Shown in pieces: positions 13,196 to 23,904 of a stretch of 64,000 bases of DNA. The stretch is from Perilla frutescens (taxonomy: Eukaryota > Streptophyta > Magnoliopsida > Lamiales > Lamiaceae): contig BRKX01000007.1 of the NCBI GenBank assembly GCA_026008535.1, positions 8,827,001 through 8,891,000 of the forward strand, given 5' to 3'. Position 1 is the stretch's first letter, and each line of letters begins with the position of its first letter. The notes under the pieces are model-generated. The model was not told where the DNA came from and did no database searches. It worked only from the letters and a program-made list of their open reading frames with translations. Made by a program: the position numbers and the translations under genes.

Positions 13196-14176
13196 ATGGG
13201 GATCGACACCGTGCCGCCGCTCATCACCGCCCAGATCAATTATCTCCTCAGCCACTGCCCTTTCTCCGTCAAGGTACACAGCTTGTTGTTCCGAACACAC
13301 AAATGTATCTATACGGAGTTATGTTTGATTAAGTAAAGTCTTACTTCAAGTAGAACATGAAATTATGTTGCAGGTTGAGCAAATGTGGTCGGGATGCAAA
13401 AACCCTAACTATCTTGATCGCTTCTCTCTAGTCATCCCCTATTGTCTTGACCATATCAAATGTGGGTGCCCATCTATTCATTTTAATTTGGCTTAATTTT
13501 ATTTTTATATAGATAGTTATAGTTGAATGTTGAAATTAGGGGATGTAGTGGTAAAAACAGAAAGAAATTAGGGGATGTTACATTCAAAGCTTTATTCTCT
13601 ATTGAAGATTTTAAACTTCCTACTTGGGTGGATGGGATGTGAGTATTTGTTCTTTTTAGTTAGATTTGTGTAATTGGTGTGTATGAAACACCTACCTCAT
13701 TGCTTTTTATTAGTATGTTCCCTTTGTTGTGTTCTTTTTCTCTATTTGATCTGCATATCTTTGCAGGTGCACCGTTGAATATCGTCCAATTTTGGGGCAG
13801 ATGCTGAACTCACAGGTTTACTACAATTTTTTCATTTGTAATATTTCATGACATTAGTGCAAGCTGATAATAAGTATAGCAGGTCATTATTACCTTTTAC
13901 AGTGAAATACTTCCCTTCTCTGTGACAGATTAAAGATGCAATCTCATCCATTGAAGCAAGAAGGAAGTTTATCCAGTCATTGACACCTCATTTTGGAAGG
14001 CCAATAGAAGCTGATCCGGTATGCCTTCTTTACCTTGAGCAACAGAACTGCTTATTGATATTTATTTTTCTGTGGCTGGATTTGTATTAATATAAAAATG
14101 ATCGGGTCTGCTTTCATGCCAGGTCTTTTGCAGGAAAGCAACGGTCCTATCCTCGTCTCAAACCTTCACTTTTCTG
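13196..14176 (+). pseudogene. Truncated BRE/BABAM2-like gene
   Basis: Six exons join in frame: 13,196-13,273, 13,374-13,461, 13,572-13,638, 13,767-13,815, 13,929-14,018 and 14,123-14,176, each bounded by GT and AG. The product starts MGIDTVPPLITAQINYLLSH and continues with VEQMWSGCK, LDRFSLVIPYC, FSIEDFKLPTWVDGM, FGRPIEADPVFCRKA. These resemble plant homologues of BRE/BABAM2, the E2-like scaffold subunit of the BRCC36 deubiquitinase complexes (BRISC, BRCA1-A). The spliced frame gives only 142 codons, against about 380 for the family. Exon 3 appears to jump from the N-terminal part (WDV) directly to a C-terminal part (LFSIEDFK), so the middle is missing, and no exon continues past 14,176. I read it as a broken copy or gene fragment. 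The family call rests on recognition of these motifs, not on an alignment. Confidence 0.6.
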
Positions 14177-14319
14177 GTAGGATTTATTCGTGCAGACTCT
14201 TTACTTTCTGTTTTATGTTGCATCTTCTACAGCCCTGGCCTCTTTGACTAAAATTTATGCTACAGTTTATTTTTCTTTCTATGTCCATATACATATCACC
14301 ACAACGCCCAGCACCAATG

Positions 14320-14640
14320 CCTGGGCGTCTCCTTTACATCAATTATATAAGACCTACGGTCATGAACTTCTCTACCCTCCATAATTCTCAACTCATAATT
14401 CTCTTGCAAATCAAGAACATAGATAACCGTACACGTCTACAATATATCAATGAAAGGGAATGCCACCAACACAAACATAATTCAGAACAATTTGGTGGGA
14501 TTCTGTTTCCTTGATATATTGTAGACTTGTATGGTTATCTATGTTCTTGATTTGCAAGAAAATTATGAGTTGAGGACTATGGAGGGTAGAGAAGATCATG
14601 ACCTTAGGGTGTATGTATATTGATGAAATGAGATGCAGAC
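14320..14640. repeat. Foldback (inverted) repeat, about 140-bp arms
   Basis: The left arm at about 14,324-14,470 and right arm at about 14,500-14,640 are near-complementary. For example tcttgcaaatcaagaacata on the left pairs with its complement at 14,542-14,561, and ttctctaccctccata pairs with tatggagggtagagaa. The loop is about 30-40 bases. It lies just downstream of the last BRE-like exon. It could be a MITE or a hairpin RNA precursor; the sequence alone cannot decide. Confidence 0.7.
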
Positions 14641-15567
14641 AAATAAATAAATTTCCGCAGATAAGCGGGGCTCGAATTTGAGTAGAAATGGCGCATGAAG
14701 GATGGAGATAATGACAATAAACAGTAGTCCAACATCAAAGCAAAAGTAACATCCTAGGATGTTATGTAGACTAGATGACCAGAAAAGGTGGTTAAATCCT
14801 GTTTCAACGCAAAATGACTGAAAAGTTCCCAAAGTCTTTTGTAATAGGCTACCATCTTGACAACAAAGTCATTTAACACTCGAGATAGTGGATTACCAAA
14901 TAAATTCCACCCTCTTCATGCTTGGCCTTATTAATAATAATCTAAGAAAAGGAAGCAACCTATCTTGCTTCTTTTATTTTTTACCTGAATGACGGAACAT
15001 AAAAAATGTTAAGATTATATGATGAACATGTCCTATTATTTGGTGACACTAGCTCTCTTCACTTACTAACTAATATTTGTTTTGTCCCCGTCAGATCTCT
15101 TATTTTTGTCCTTTTAACTCATAAGCCTACAACTAAGGGTATCTTTATCAGCAACCACCTCCAATCACTTAAGTATTTAATTAATTTATTTCTCCTCTAC
15201 ATCATCAATATTCATCTCAACTCAACCATTGCACACCTATTTTGAATGATTTATCCATGATTACCCAACCACAACATTATATATAGTTCTTTTGTTTTAT
15301 TTTATTTAATTTTTAAGTTTAAAATATTACTTGTATTAAAAATAATATAAAAAAATATAATTATAACAAGAAATTAAAAATATTCCAAAAAATAAAATCA
15401 AGCAATATATAGAAATAAAAAGCCAATAAATATTGCAAACTAAATTAATAAAGTGAACATGCTTCAAACATATAGAGAAAAGAGAAAAAATTACACATTC
15501 AATTTTCAAGGCCAAACTTTTGCCAAATATGCTCAATCAAGCCATTTTATATAGCATTGTGAGTGAC
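14641..15567. other. Intergenic DNA, no gene seen
   Basis: Nothing recognised. The right part (about 15,250-15,560) is very AT-rich and may be the 3' flank of the Harbinger derivative that follows. Confidence 0.4.
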
Positions 15568-15989
15568 CTATTTCTCATATATAACTAGATAGACTTGCAA
15601 TCCATTCTGTAGAGAATTCAAAATTTGGATCATCATTTTCTTCAACATCTCCACTTTGAGTATTAAACCTTCTAGCTTCAATAACTCTGTAAGATCACAA
15701 TAATTTAGGTAAGTGTATCTCCCATCTTCCACTATCATATTGTGCATGTTGATGCAAGTATGCATACCTTTTCATGGCTCTTCTCACGTTGTCGTTCAAT
15801 GAATCGTCGTGGGGATCTATTGGTGTGGTTTGTAGTTTGTAAGGTTATAGTAGGAATGCGAAAAGCCGCATCCTCTATTATGGAGTCAATTTGTTGATTT
15901 TGTAATATAAGACGTTCATGCCATTCATCAAATTTGATCAAGGCAGTAGGATCAAAGCTAGAATTTGAACCATTTTCGTTTGACGACAT
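15568..15989 (-). pseudogene. Internally deleted PIF/Harbinger transposase
   Basis: The minus-strand frame from ATG at 15,989 encodes MSSNENGSNSSFDPTALIKF, resembling the start of plant Harbinger nuclease proteins. After about 75 residues, and one frame shift, it passes straight to MHTCINMHNMIVEDGRYTYL. HNMIVED is the signature close to the C-terminal end of the DDE nuclease in this superfamily. The roughly 300 residues normally between, including the catalytic DDE core, are missing, so this is a non-autonomous deletion derivative. It differs from the Harbinger relic at 27.7-29.6 kb and abuts the pararetrovirus at about 16,056. Confidence 0.65.
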
Positions 15990-16125
15990 TTTTGGGGAAT
16001 TGAAAGTTTTGGTTGCAGTGATATTGTGTATGAGGGTAAAGTTTTGACTGTATTGATTACATTACCTGAGATTGAATAAATCTCGATACAAGCTAATAAC
16101 CCTTTTCTCTACGCCACTTCTACAG

Positions 16126-16139
16126 TGGCTCTGAGACCA
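16126..16139 (-). promoter_or_regulatory. tRNA-Met-type primer-binding site (3' copy)
   Basis: On the minus strand it reads TGGTCTCAGAGCCA, one base different from the usual plant initiator-tRNA complement TGGTATCAGAGCCA. This site primes minus-strand DNA synthesis in Caulimoviridae and marks position 1 of the circular genome. Confidence 0.7.
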
Positions 16140-16302
16140 AAACTACACAGGATCTGATCTACAGTGGAATAGTTGTATCTACAGAGTAACACTTGTAATT
16201 ACTACACAAGGGAATAAAAGAAAAGAAAAGAAGAGGATTATATGGAATAAAGTTTGTGTGCTAGAGTGCGGAAACAAGTTCTGCATTTCTCTCCTTTTTA
16301 TA

Positions 16303-16314
16303 AGTACTTGATAG
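16303..16314 (-). promoter_or_regulatory. Putative pregenomic RNA TATA box, copy A1
   Basis: CTTATAAAAAGG on the minus strand lies downstream of ORF2 and about 165 bases before the primer-binding site, the position expected of a pararetrovirus pregenomic promoter. The same sequence is kept in copy A2 (27,487-27,498); the B copies have TTATTTAAAGG instead. Confidence 0.55.
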
Positions 16315-16493
16315 GCTCCAAATCCGGACTTCAATTTCTATTGATAAACAGTATTATGAATTATTGTGCGGATTTTATCTTCGAACTTCAACAATTTTTG
16401 AAGAACAGTATTCTTTATTATTTCTAACAGAACTCCATCTTTCCGGATTCCTTTAAGGATAATTGTCGACAACTTTAGTCAATTCTTTGTGCT

Positions 16494-17646
16494 TTAATGT
16501 TCAAGTGGATTCTGAGCATCTTGCATCATGACATCTGACTCACCACCGGCTGTAGATTCATCATCAATTATGGTAGTATCATCATCCGAATTAAATAAAG
16601 CTTTAAACTCCTCTTTCAACTCCTTTTTAGAAGAGTTTTTAGAAATGAAATCTTTAACAATTTTGGAAATATCCTTTTTAGGTTCAGTTGTTGGGGGAGA
16701 CTCTAAATTTATCAGACCTTTTCTTGTAAAGATTGAGTTTTCAAAGAAATTGAATTTATCCCACCATTTGATAAAGATTTGTCTTCCTAAATAAGGAATA
16801 TTTCTAAAATTTATTCCTTGTTTCGAAAGAGATCTTGGGGTTATGATAACATCCCACTTAACAATCCAAGGTACTTGGTAAAGGACTGTAAACATAAGTC
16901 CACGGTTATCTATAGAAGGGTTGGTTTTAACAAAATCATCAAAAATGTCCCTCACCTTTTTTGGTAAAATTAAAGGGTATAATCCCCAATTAGAATACCA
17001 AATGATAAACCATTCAGTGAATTTTAATGTCATTTGTTCTCCAAATTTAACAAACCAACTATGTTTTCTTTGACTAGTATTACAACAAAAGGCAATTTCC
17101 CAAACTTTGATATAATCAAAGTAATTAAAATGAACTTTATTTGTTCTAGAATATCTAGAATTAGAAGGGATATCTTTATATCTAAAAAGATCTCCATCCC
17201 ATGCTTCTGGAGTTAAAACTTAATTATAGCTTTAGAATAAGTTAATTCACCACCTTCTCTAGAAGTTGAGTCAAATAAGACTGAACAAGTTGTCGAAAGG
17301 ATTTCTTGGTAAAATATGAAATCCTTTGGAAAGAGAAATGGATCTGTATAATTTTTTAAGTAGAAAGTCATAACTTCTCCAGCTGTCAAATTTGCATATT
17401 TATGCTCGATAGGAGATATCCATAAAGTAATAATAGGAATATAAGGATAAACATATTCCTTGACAGAGGTTGATTTAGCAGCGATGCTATAAGCATCATC
17501 TCTCAATTTCATCTCTTTTGAGACTTGACTTAAAGCCTCATCTTTAAGTGTTTTTCATCCTTATATATTGCAGACTTGTAAGTCTGATTCTTTTTTACGT
17601 AAGGATTTAATTTTTTTATAATTTTTTTTCCTTTAATTTTGCTCAT
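16494..17646 (-). pseudogene. EPRV-A1 ORF2, protein of unknown function
   Basis: The start ATG at 17,644-17,646 overlaps the end of the RNase H frame (stop at 17,633-17,635) by 14 bases, in a different frame. Open stretches at 17,512-17,213 and 17,033-16,494 are separated by frame breaks and stops. Visible conserved blocks include DAYSIAAKST, LWISPIEHKYANLT, a WFIIWYSNWG block and a Ser/Asp/Glu-rich C-terminus ending NPLEH. Its place after RT-RNase H is where caulimoviruses carry the transactivator and florendoviruses their ORF2, but I see no motif that proves either. The same protein recurs in copies A2, B1, B2 and (tail only) B3. Confidence 0.65.
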
Positions 17647-19060
17647 AATTTCCTTGCAAAAATTCATGAGTTAAGAAATCAAGTAAAAAATTATCTGATC
17701 CTTTAATAAACTCAATGTCAAAATCAAAAACAGATAAAATTCCTTGCCATCTTGCAAATATTTGTTTTGATGCTAAATTTTTAACATCCTTTTGCAAAAT
17801 ATCTTTTGCAGATTTGCAATCGACACGAATAAGAAATTTCTTATTAAGAAAATCACTTTCAAATTTCTGAATGCACAAAACAATAGATAAAATTTCTTTT
17901 TTAACAGTTGAGTAATTAACTCTTGGTCCTCTCCAAACCCCTGAGGTGAATCTCACAAGAGATTCTTTATTATTAATCCTTTGTTTAAGGATTCCTCCAT
18001 AGCCTACATTTGAGGCATCAGTTTCAACTATTTTGTAGGCATCTGGTTGAGAAATAGCTAAACAAGGAATTTTCTTGATTTTGGCTTTTATTTTTTGAAC
18101 AACTTTAGTATGAATATTTGTCCATGAAGGAGGATTTTTCTTTAATCTCTCAAATAAGGGTTTAACATCTTGAGCTAATTCTTTATAAAATTCAGAAACA
18201 TAATTAAGACTTCCAAGGAATCTTTGTAACTGATTTTCATCTTTGATTTCATCAGGATATTTTTCAGCAAATATTATTGCTCTATCAATGGAAAAATGGT
18301 TCAATTTTTAATAATATGTCCTAAAACTCTTATTTCGTTTTGAAAGAGTTTAATATTTCTCGTTGAAAGTACAATACCAGCTTTCTTTACTATGTTTATA
18401 AAAATATTTAAATGTTTAAAATGTTGTTCAATAGTTTCAGAATATATTAAAACATCATCAATATATACTATAATAAATGTTGTATAGGCACTAAATATGT
18501 ATTTCATAATAATCTGAAATTCAAAAGGAGCATTTTTAAGTCCAAATGGCATAACTTTCCACTCATAATGACCAATTGGAACTGTAAAGGCCGTCTTATA
18601 TCTATCCTTTTCAAGGATTTGAATCTGCCAGAATCCAGATTTCATGTCAAATTTTGTCATTATTTTTGTTGAATAAAGCCTATTTAGTAAATCCTAATAA
18701 GGATATCTAATCCATCTTAAAGCTTTATTTAAAGGTTTATAGTTAATAACTAGCCTAGGAACACCTCTTTCTAATTATGCTGCATTTTCGACATAAAATG
18801 CAGGACAACTCCAAGGACTCTTTGATGGTATAATAAGTTTTTTTTTTAAGTAATAACTCTTCAATCTCTTTTTTACATAATTATAAATGTCTAGGACCCA
18901 TAGCTATAGGCCTTTAACTTTCTTTAAAGTCTGGTTCATAAGGTATGTAGTTTCTTTCTCTCCCAAAATGCATTCGGAATGTCTGAACATATTTATTTTT
19001 CAATTATAATTTGTAAATCTTTAATTTTTTTTTGTAAAACAGGAGAAGAAAGTTTTTCTT
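17633..19060 (-). pseudogene. EPRV-A1 reverse transcriptase / RNase H
   Basis: The open stretch 18,660-18,301 contains FDMKSGFWQI, the FGLKNAP block and the catalytic YIDDVLIYS. The next frame, 18,304-17,633, overlaps it by four bases, so a frameshift separates them. It holds the connection region (QRFLGSLNYVSEFYK) and an RNase H start (ETDASNVGYGG). The N-terminal RT part at about 18,660-19,060 is recognisable but interrupted. No integrase follows, as expected of a pararetrovirus. The enzyme could not be made from this copy. Confidence 0.8.
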
Positions 19061-19192
19061 TAATTTTTTTATAACTAATTTCCTGTGATAAGGAATTTAA
19101 AACATTTTATTTTCTTTCTAGGGTCTTTTGAATAGTGTCTATCTCGTGAGAACGAGGTTGGGAGACAAAATTAAATTCTATTTCTTGTCCCT

Positions 19193-19609
19193 TTATATTG
19201 CTAATAATTCCATTTTTGTAATGCTTTTAATAGGATAAACCATATGTAGGAAAGGATTCTCAAGAATTACATCATGGGATAAATTTTTAACCATTAGAAA
19301 TGACATTTCTAAATAAATTACTTTATTACAAACAGAAGTATTTTGGAGCTTATATTTAACAAGTAACTTTTTTCCATCTGCAGCATTAAGAATTTCAGTA
19401 ATTTTTGCAAAATATCTCGAGGGTACTAACCTTTCATTTATGCAATTTAAATCTTCACCTGAATCAACCATGACAATAGCTGAAAAATAATATTCTTTAT
19501 GAACTATTATAGTAACTTTAATATGCCACTTATGAGTGATTACTTTATCGATCATGTTTATGAAGGTTAAAGAATTTAATTCTTCTTGCTCTAGGACAAC
19601 TTCAATCAT
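19193..19609 (-). pseudogene. EPRV-A1 aspartic protease
   Basis: A frame of 138 codons containing VMVDSGEDLNCI, a retroviral-type protease active-site block (D-S-G) followed by a hydrophobic stretch. Its position between the zinc-knuckle capsid and RT matches the polyprotein order of the family. It is cut off from RT by stops near 19,190. Confidence 0.65.
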
Positions 19610-19905
19610 GCTTCTTTCTCTTTCTCATCGGAAAGATTATTTAAAGTTTCTTTTGATTCTAAAGTAATAACTCTAGCTTTAAGCTCTTTTAATTCTTCTT
19701 TTAGAATTTTAACTTCATGTTTAAGTTCGGAAATAGTAGCTTCTGATTTAGAAGTATTTTCAACATTAGATTTTTTTAACTCTTCTAAGTATATCTTTCA
19801 GATTATACATTTCTTCTGGTTCTTTAATCCTTTTTCCTTCATTTCTATTTTTATAATTTTCTTCAATATATTTTTGAAGTAGCTTTCTTTGTTCATCTGG
19901 ATCAT

Positions 19906-20984
19906 TCAACTTATCAATAAGATCAAAGATAAAATTTTCTTCTTTTGTAAGAACAAATAAACCATTAGCTTTTTACATAAAGCTTTATAGTAATTACAAT
20001 TTCCATCAAAATCACTATTACTATTTTCTTCTTCTGCTTCTGAATCATCAGAAACATCAGTTTTTTCTTCTATTATAATAGAGATTTTTAAATTTTCTTT
20101 TTCAGTTTTAGTACCATCTAAAAAGATATTTATAAGTGATATTTTTATCACTTCATCAATTTGAAGACTTTCAATTTTCTTTTTTAATTTACACTTATTA
20201 GCGTAATGACCAGTTTTATGGCATTTATAGCAAACTGGTATAAAATTTTCACTTCTCTTGTTATTTATATTTTGACGATATTTTTTATTTCTTTTAGGAT
20301 TATAATCATTTTCTTTTTTCTCATTTGAAATATATTCATTTTTTCTAAATTTCTTCCTTTTAGGAAATTTATGATTAACCTTTTTATTCAATTTTTTATC
20401 TTCAGGTAATAACCCAATCTGTTCACAAAAATGTCCTAGGATTTGTTTTCCTAGAATTTTATCTTTCTTTGTCTATGTAATTTTATTTCATTACAAAGAC
20501 ATAATCCTTCAACCACAATTTCGGCAACAAGGTCACCATATGTATAAATAGAATAAGGAATTATTCCTTGATGTTTTTGTTTAATTTGAGTTTTAACTCG
20601 TTCTGCAAACATGTGGGGTAATCCATCAAGAAAATTTTCTTTCCAAAAATCATGTTTACCATCTTCTCTCATATATATTTTTTAATAGAAAACATCTTTA
20701 TACCATTTGAACTTAGATAAAGTTGGACATCTTAGACTCATAAGCTGCTCTTGCATTTTATCAAATTGCAAGGATGCAATTCCAATAAAATGCTTTACAA
20801 TCGTATAAATTAGTGTGTTAACATTATCTGCAACACGATTTTCTCTTTCATATTTTACAACATTAAATATATGATGTTTAGCTTCATCATTCAGATGAAA
20901 ATCCCACCAATCTTTTACTTGGCCTGTAAATTCTTGAATTATTGCTTTAGCAATATTGATATCATCAGTATTTTTAATCAGCAA
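19906..20984 (-). pseudogene. EPRV-A1 capsid region with zinc knuckle
   Basis: Three successive open pieces lie at 20,984-20,682, 20,672-20,451 and 20,391-19,906. The first has a KDWWDFHLND block like the capsid core of caulimovirids. The third has a basic, Lys/Arg/Asn-rich stretch followed by CYKCHKTGHYANKC, a C-x2-C-x4-H-x4-C knuckle for nucleic acid binding, then an acidic tail. This basic-knuckle-acidic layout is typical of the capsid C-terminus. Frame breaks separate the pieces. Confidence 0.7.
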
Positions 20985-21463
20985 GCAGTAGCGAACATAG
21001 TCATATACTGCAATTTTGTCTGAATTTGATATTTTGAATGACCATCAATATTCTATTCAGTGATGGAAGATCCATCAAAAGAAGCAGCCATATAATTATC
21101 ATGTTCTTTGAAAAGAAGATCAACAGGAGTAGGCCTATGATAATAGGATTTTCTATTTCGAAAACTTCAGAAATCTCTTTTTCATTAATTTCTTATCCAG
21201 ATATATTATCTGATTCATCATTTTGCCTTTCAATTAAAGGAGCAATATGTTTTTCTTTACTATTTTTAATGTTATTAAGCCTTTTTTATAATTTCTTCTA
21301 ACATTTCTGAATTTTCAAGATTTTTATTAAGCTTGATATCTAATTTTTCAGAAGGGAGAGGTTTAAATAAAACCTTTTCTGTACTAATTACAAGATTATC
21401 TGTTGGTTGAACCAAAATAATTTTAGCAACATTATTATTAACATTATTTTCAATTCTAATTAA

Positions 21464-23010
21464 TTATTTTCCAATTGTCTGAAGGGACAAATTAGTAAAA
21501 TTATTTTGCTCGACAACAGTTTCTAATATTCCAGTTTTCCTATAAGGAGTTGTTGCAATAACTTCATCTTCTCTAACTTTAACAGATAAATTGAACTCAG
21601 GAGGATGTATATTCCTAATTACTTCTCCATTTTTAAAGATAAAATTTTTATAGCCAAATTCAATATTATTGATAGTTTTTTCTGACTCAAAATTAGGGAA
21701 TTTTCTATTCTCTATTTTATAAAATAATTTCATTACATCAAAGAAATCATCAATTTCAACACTTCCTTTAATAAATTTTTTTATAGGTATTAAACCATCT
21801 CTTTTGACTCTCAACTTTCTTTATGGAATAAAATCATTTTCTTTTTATCTCATTTTTAGGAGAATAGAATAATTCTCTAGCCTTTCTTTCATAAGGAAAG
21901 TTTAATTTAAATTCTTTAACAGTGGTAATGGCATGTATACCAAAAGTACTTTTATCATCACATCCCATATCAGAAGGTGTAGGAGATCTAGCCTTCGTAG
22001 TAGAAGGAATTTTAACCTTATATTCATATTGACTAATATCATCCATTGTTGTATTATTTTTAACATTTTCTTTTTTCGAATTGAGATAAAGGAACTGAAG
22101 AAGTAGAATTTCTACTAGGAGTGTTTTTGCCTAAATTAAGGCGAATCACTCTATCTCTAGAGAATCTGACTTCAACTTCACTATCTGGATACTCGATAAT
22201 TTGTTCTAATTTTGAATTTTCCACACAAGTTCATTTGCTTCTTCAAGAATTCATTTTTCAGGTAGCTTAACCATATCCCAAGATATTATTTTTGGAACTA
22301 CAATATTGCTTTTAGCAATATCTGTAATAAACAAAGTTGTAGCATTTTTATTATTTGAAGAAAATTTTCTAATATCTGAAAATGTTGTGTTCATAACCTT
22401 ATAATATATTCTATAAATAAGAATAACATTCTGGGCATTTGTTCTTAAATCATAACCATCAGTTTTAATGTCTAAGCACAAAAAATGATATATAGTAGGA
22501 TCAGTTAATGATACAATAAAATTTGGGAAACATGAAAAGTATATCGAGCTATCACATAAATTGGATTCAACTATTCCTAATAAGGTATCACGAAATCTAT
22601 TATGCCTTTTATCTCTAACAGCAACTATAGTAGAATTATTTAATCCTAGCCTAGTAGCTAGTATAAGAGCAATTTGAACCATTCCTATATGGAGAAACTT
22701 AAATTTCTTTTTATGCTCATTGAGGAGGGTTTGAGAAAATAAATGAAATGACTGGTAACTGTCTATAAGACCAACTGATTCTTCAACAGTCTTAACAATA
22801 TAATCAGTTTTTCTAATAAAACTTCATGTAGATCTATAGATATTGGATGGAGAATATAGAAGCATTTTCTACTCATTAATATTTTTCTCAACATTATTCT
22901 CGAGAATCGTAATCTCCTTGTTTTTCTTATTAACCTTCTCTTTTTCATCCCTAATATTATTAGAGGTACTACCCTTAAAAGATAAACTCTTAGTTAATAT
23001 ATTCATTATT
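21464..23010 (-). pseudogene. EPRV-A1 movement protein and downstream linker
   Basis: The frame at 22,682-22,251 encodes TRLGLNNSTIVAVRDKRHN, then CFPNFIVSLTDP and IYRIYYKVMNTTF. These blocks fit the 30K-superfamily cell-to-cell movement protein of Caulimoviridae. The N-terminal part (about 23,010-22,690) and the region downstream to 21,464 are spread over several frames. A second, better-matching version is in copy A2 (24,190-24,950). Upstream, 23,340-23,170, a short frame (REGEETYIMYIQRHKIRAY) of unknown role is also conserved in A2. Confidence 0.65.
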
Positions 23011-23555
23011 AAAATCAATATCACTGTCAACGTTTTACGCAAAATTTCAAACACCAATCACTGACAACAACGGGACACCGAGGCTATGCGACTTGAGGTT
23101 TCAAGGGAATAATAACAGATAGAGTTTACACAGACTTGATTAATTAAGTTAAATATCAAAAATAATATAAAAATAAAGATTTTATGTTATAAAAAATATT
23201 AACTTGAATTTCAAAAGCTTTAAGCGAACGATATGCTCTAATTTTATGTCTTTGAATATACATTATATAAGTTTCTTCACCTTCTCTAAATTGATATTTA
23301 TTTAAAATATCTTGGTAGTGCTTTAGAGCCTCCTCAATTCTATTGATTTTATATTTTAATATTTATAGGCAATTTACCTTATCAGTAACAATAAAATCAA
23401 CTGGGGGAAAAAGATGGATTCGTATTGATAGCGAGAAGATAAAGGCATTTAATTAATGCAGATGAAAACACCAAATATTATTAAAATTACATTACCTGAG
23501 ATTGAATAAATCTCGATACAAGCTAATAACCCTTCTCTCTACACCACTTCTACAG

Positions 23556-23569
23556 TGGCTCTGAGACCA
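23556..23569 (-). promoter_or_regulatory. tRNA-Met-type primer-binding site (5' copy)
   Basis: Same TGGTCTCAGAGCCA on the minus strand as at 16,126-16,139, exactly 7,430 bp away. It begins the unit-length genome of copy A1. Confidence 0.7.
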
Positions 23570-23904
23570 AAACTACACAGGATCTGAAAAACACTACCAA
23601 GATATTTTAAATAAATACCAATTTAGAGAAGGTGAAGAAGCTTATATAAAGTATATTCAAAGACATAAAATTAGAGCATATAATTCGCTTAAAGTCTTTG
23701 AAATTCAAATTAATATTTTTATGGCATAAAACTTTTATCTTTATCTTATTTTTGGTATTTAGCTTAATTGATCAAGTTTGTGTAATTTTTATCTGTTATT
23801 ATTCCCTTGAAGCCTCAAGTTGCGTAGCCTTGGTGTTCCGTTGTTGCCAGTGATTGGTGTTTGGGATTTTGCGTAAAATGTTGACAGTGATAGGGATTTT
23901 AATA

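Larger units (their letters stand above)
16056..23587 (-). mobile_element. Endogenous pararetrovirus copy A1, just over unit length
   Basis: Minus-strand gene order is short 5' frame, movement protein, capsid region with zinc knuckle, aspartic protease, RT, RNase H, then a second ORF: a Caulimoviridae arrangement with no integrase. A 102-bp direct repeat (16,056-16,157 and 23,486-23,587, two mismatches seen) contains the tRNA-Met-type primer-binding site at both ends. The 7,430-bp offset gives the genome length, which fits the family. MP-CP-PR-RT-RH followed by a separate ORF recalls florendoviruses; petuvirus-like or other genera cannot be excluded. All frames carry stops and frameshifts, so the copy is defective. 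Confidence 0.8.

Noticed and set aside
13101..13328. 75-codon Pro/Ser-rich frame over the BRE-like exon 1
   Set aside because: Out of frame with the exon that has good splice sites and family similarity.
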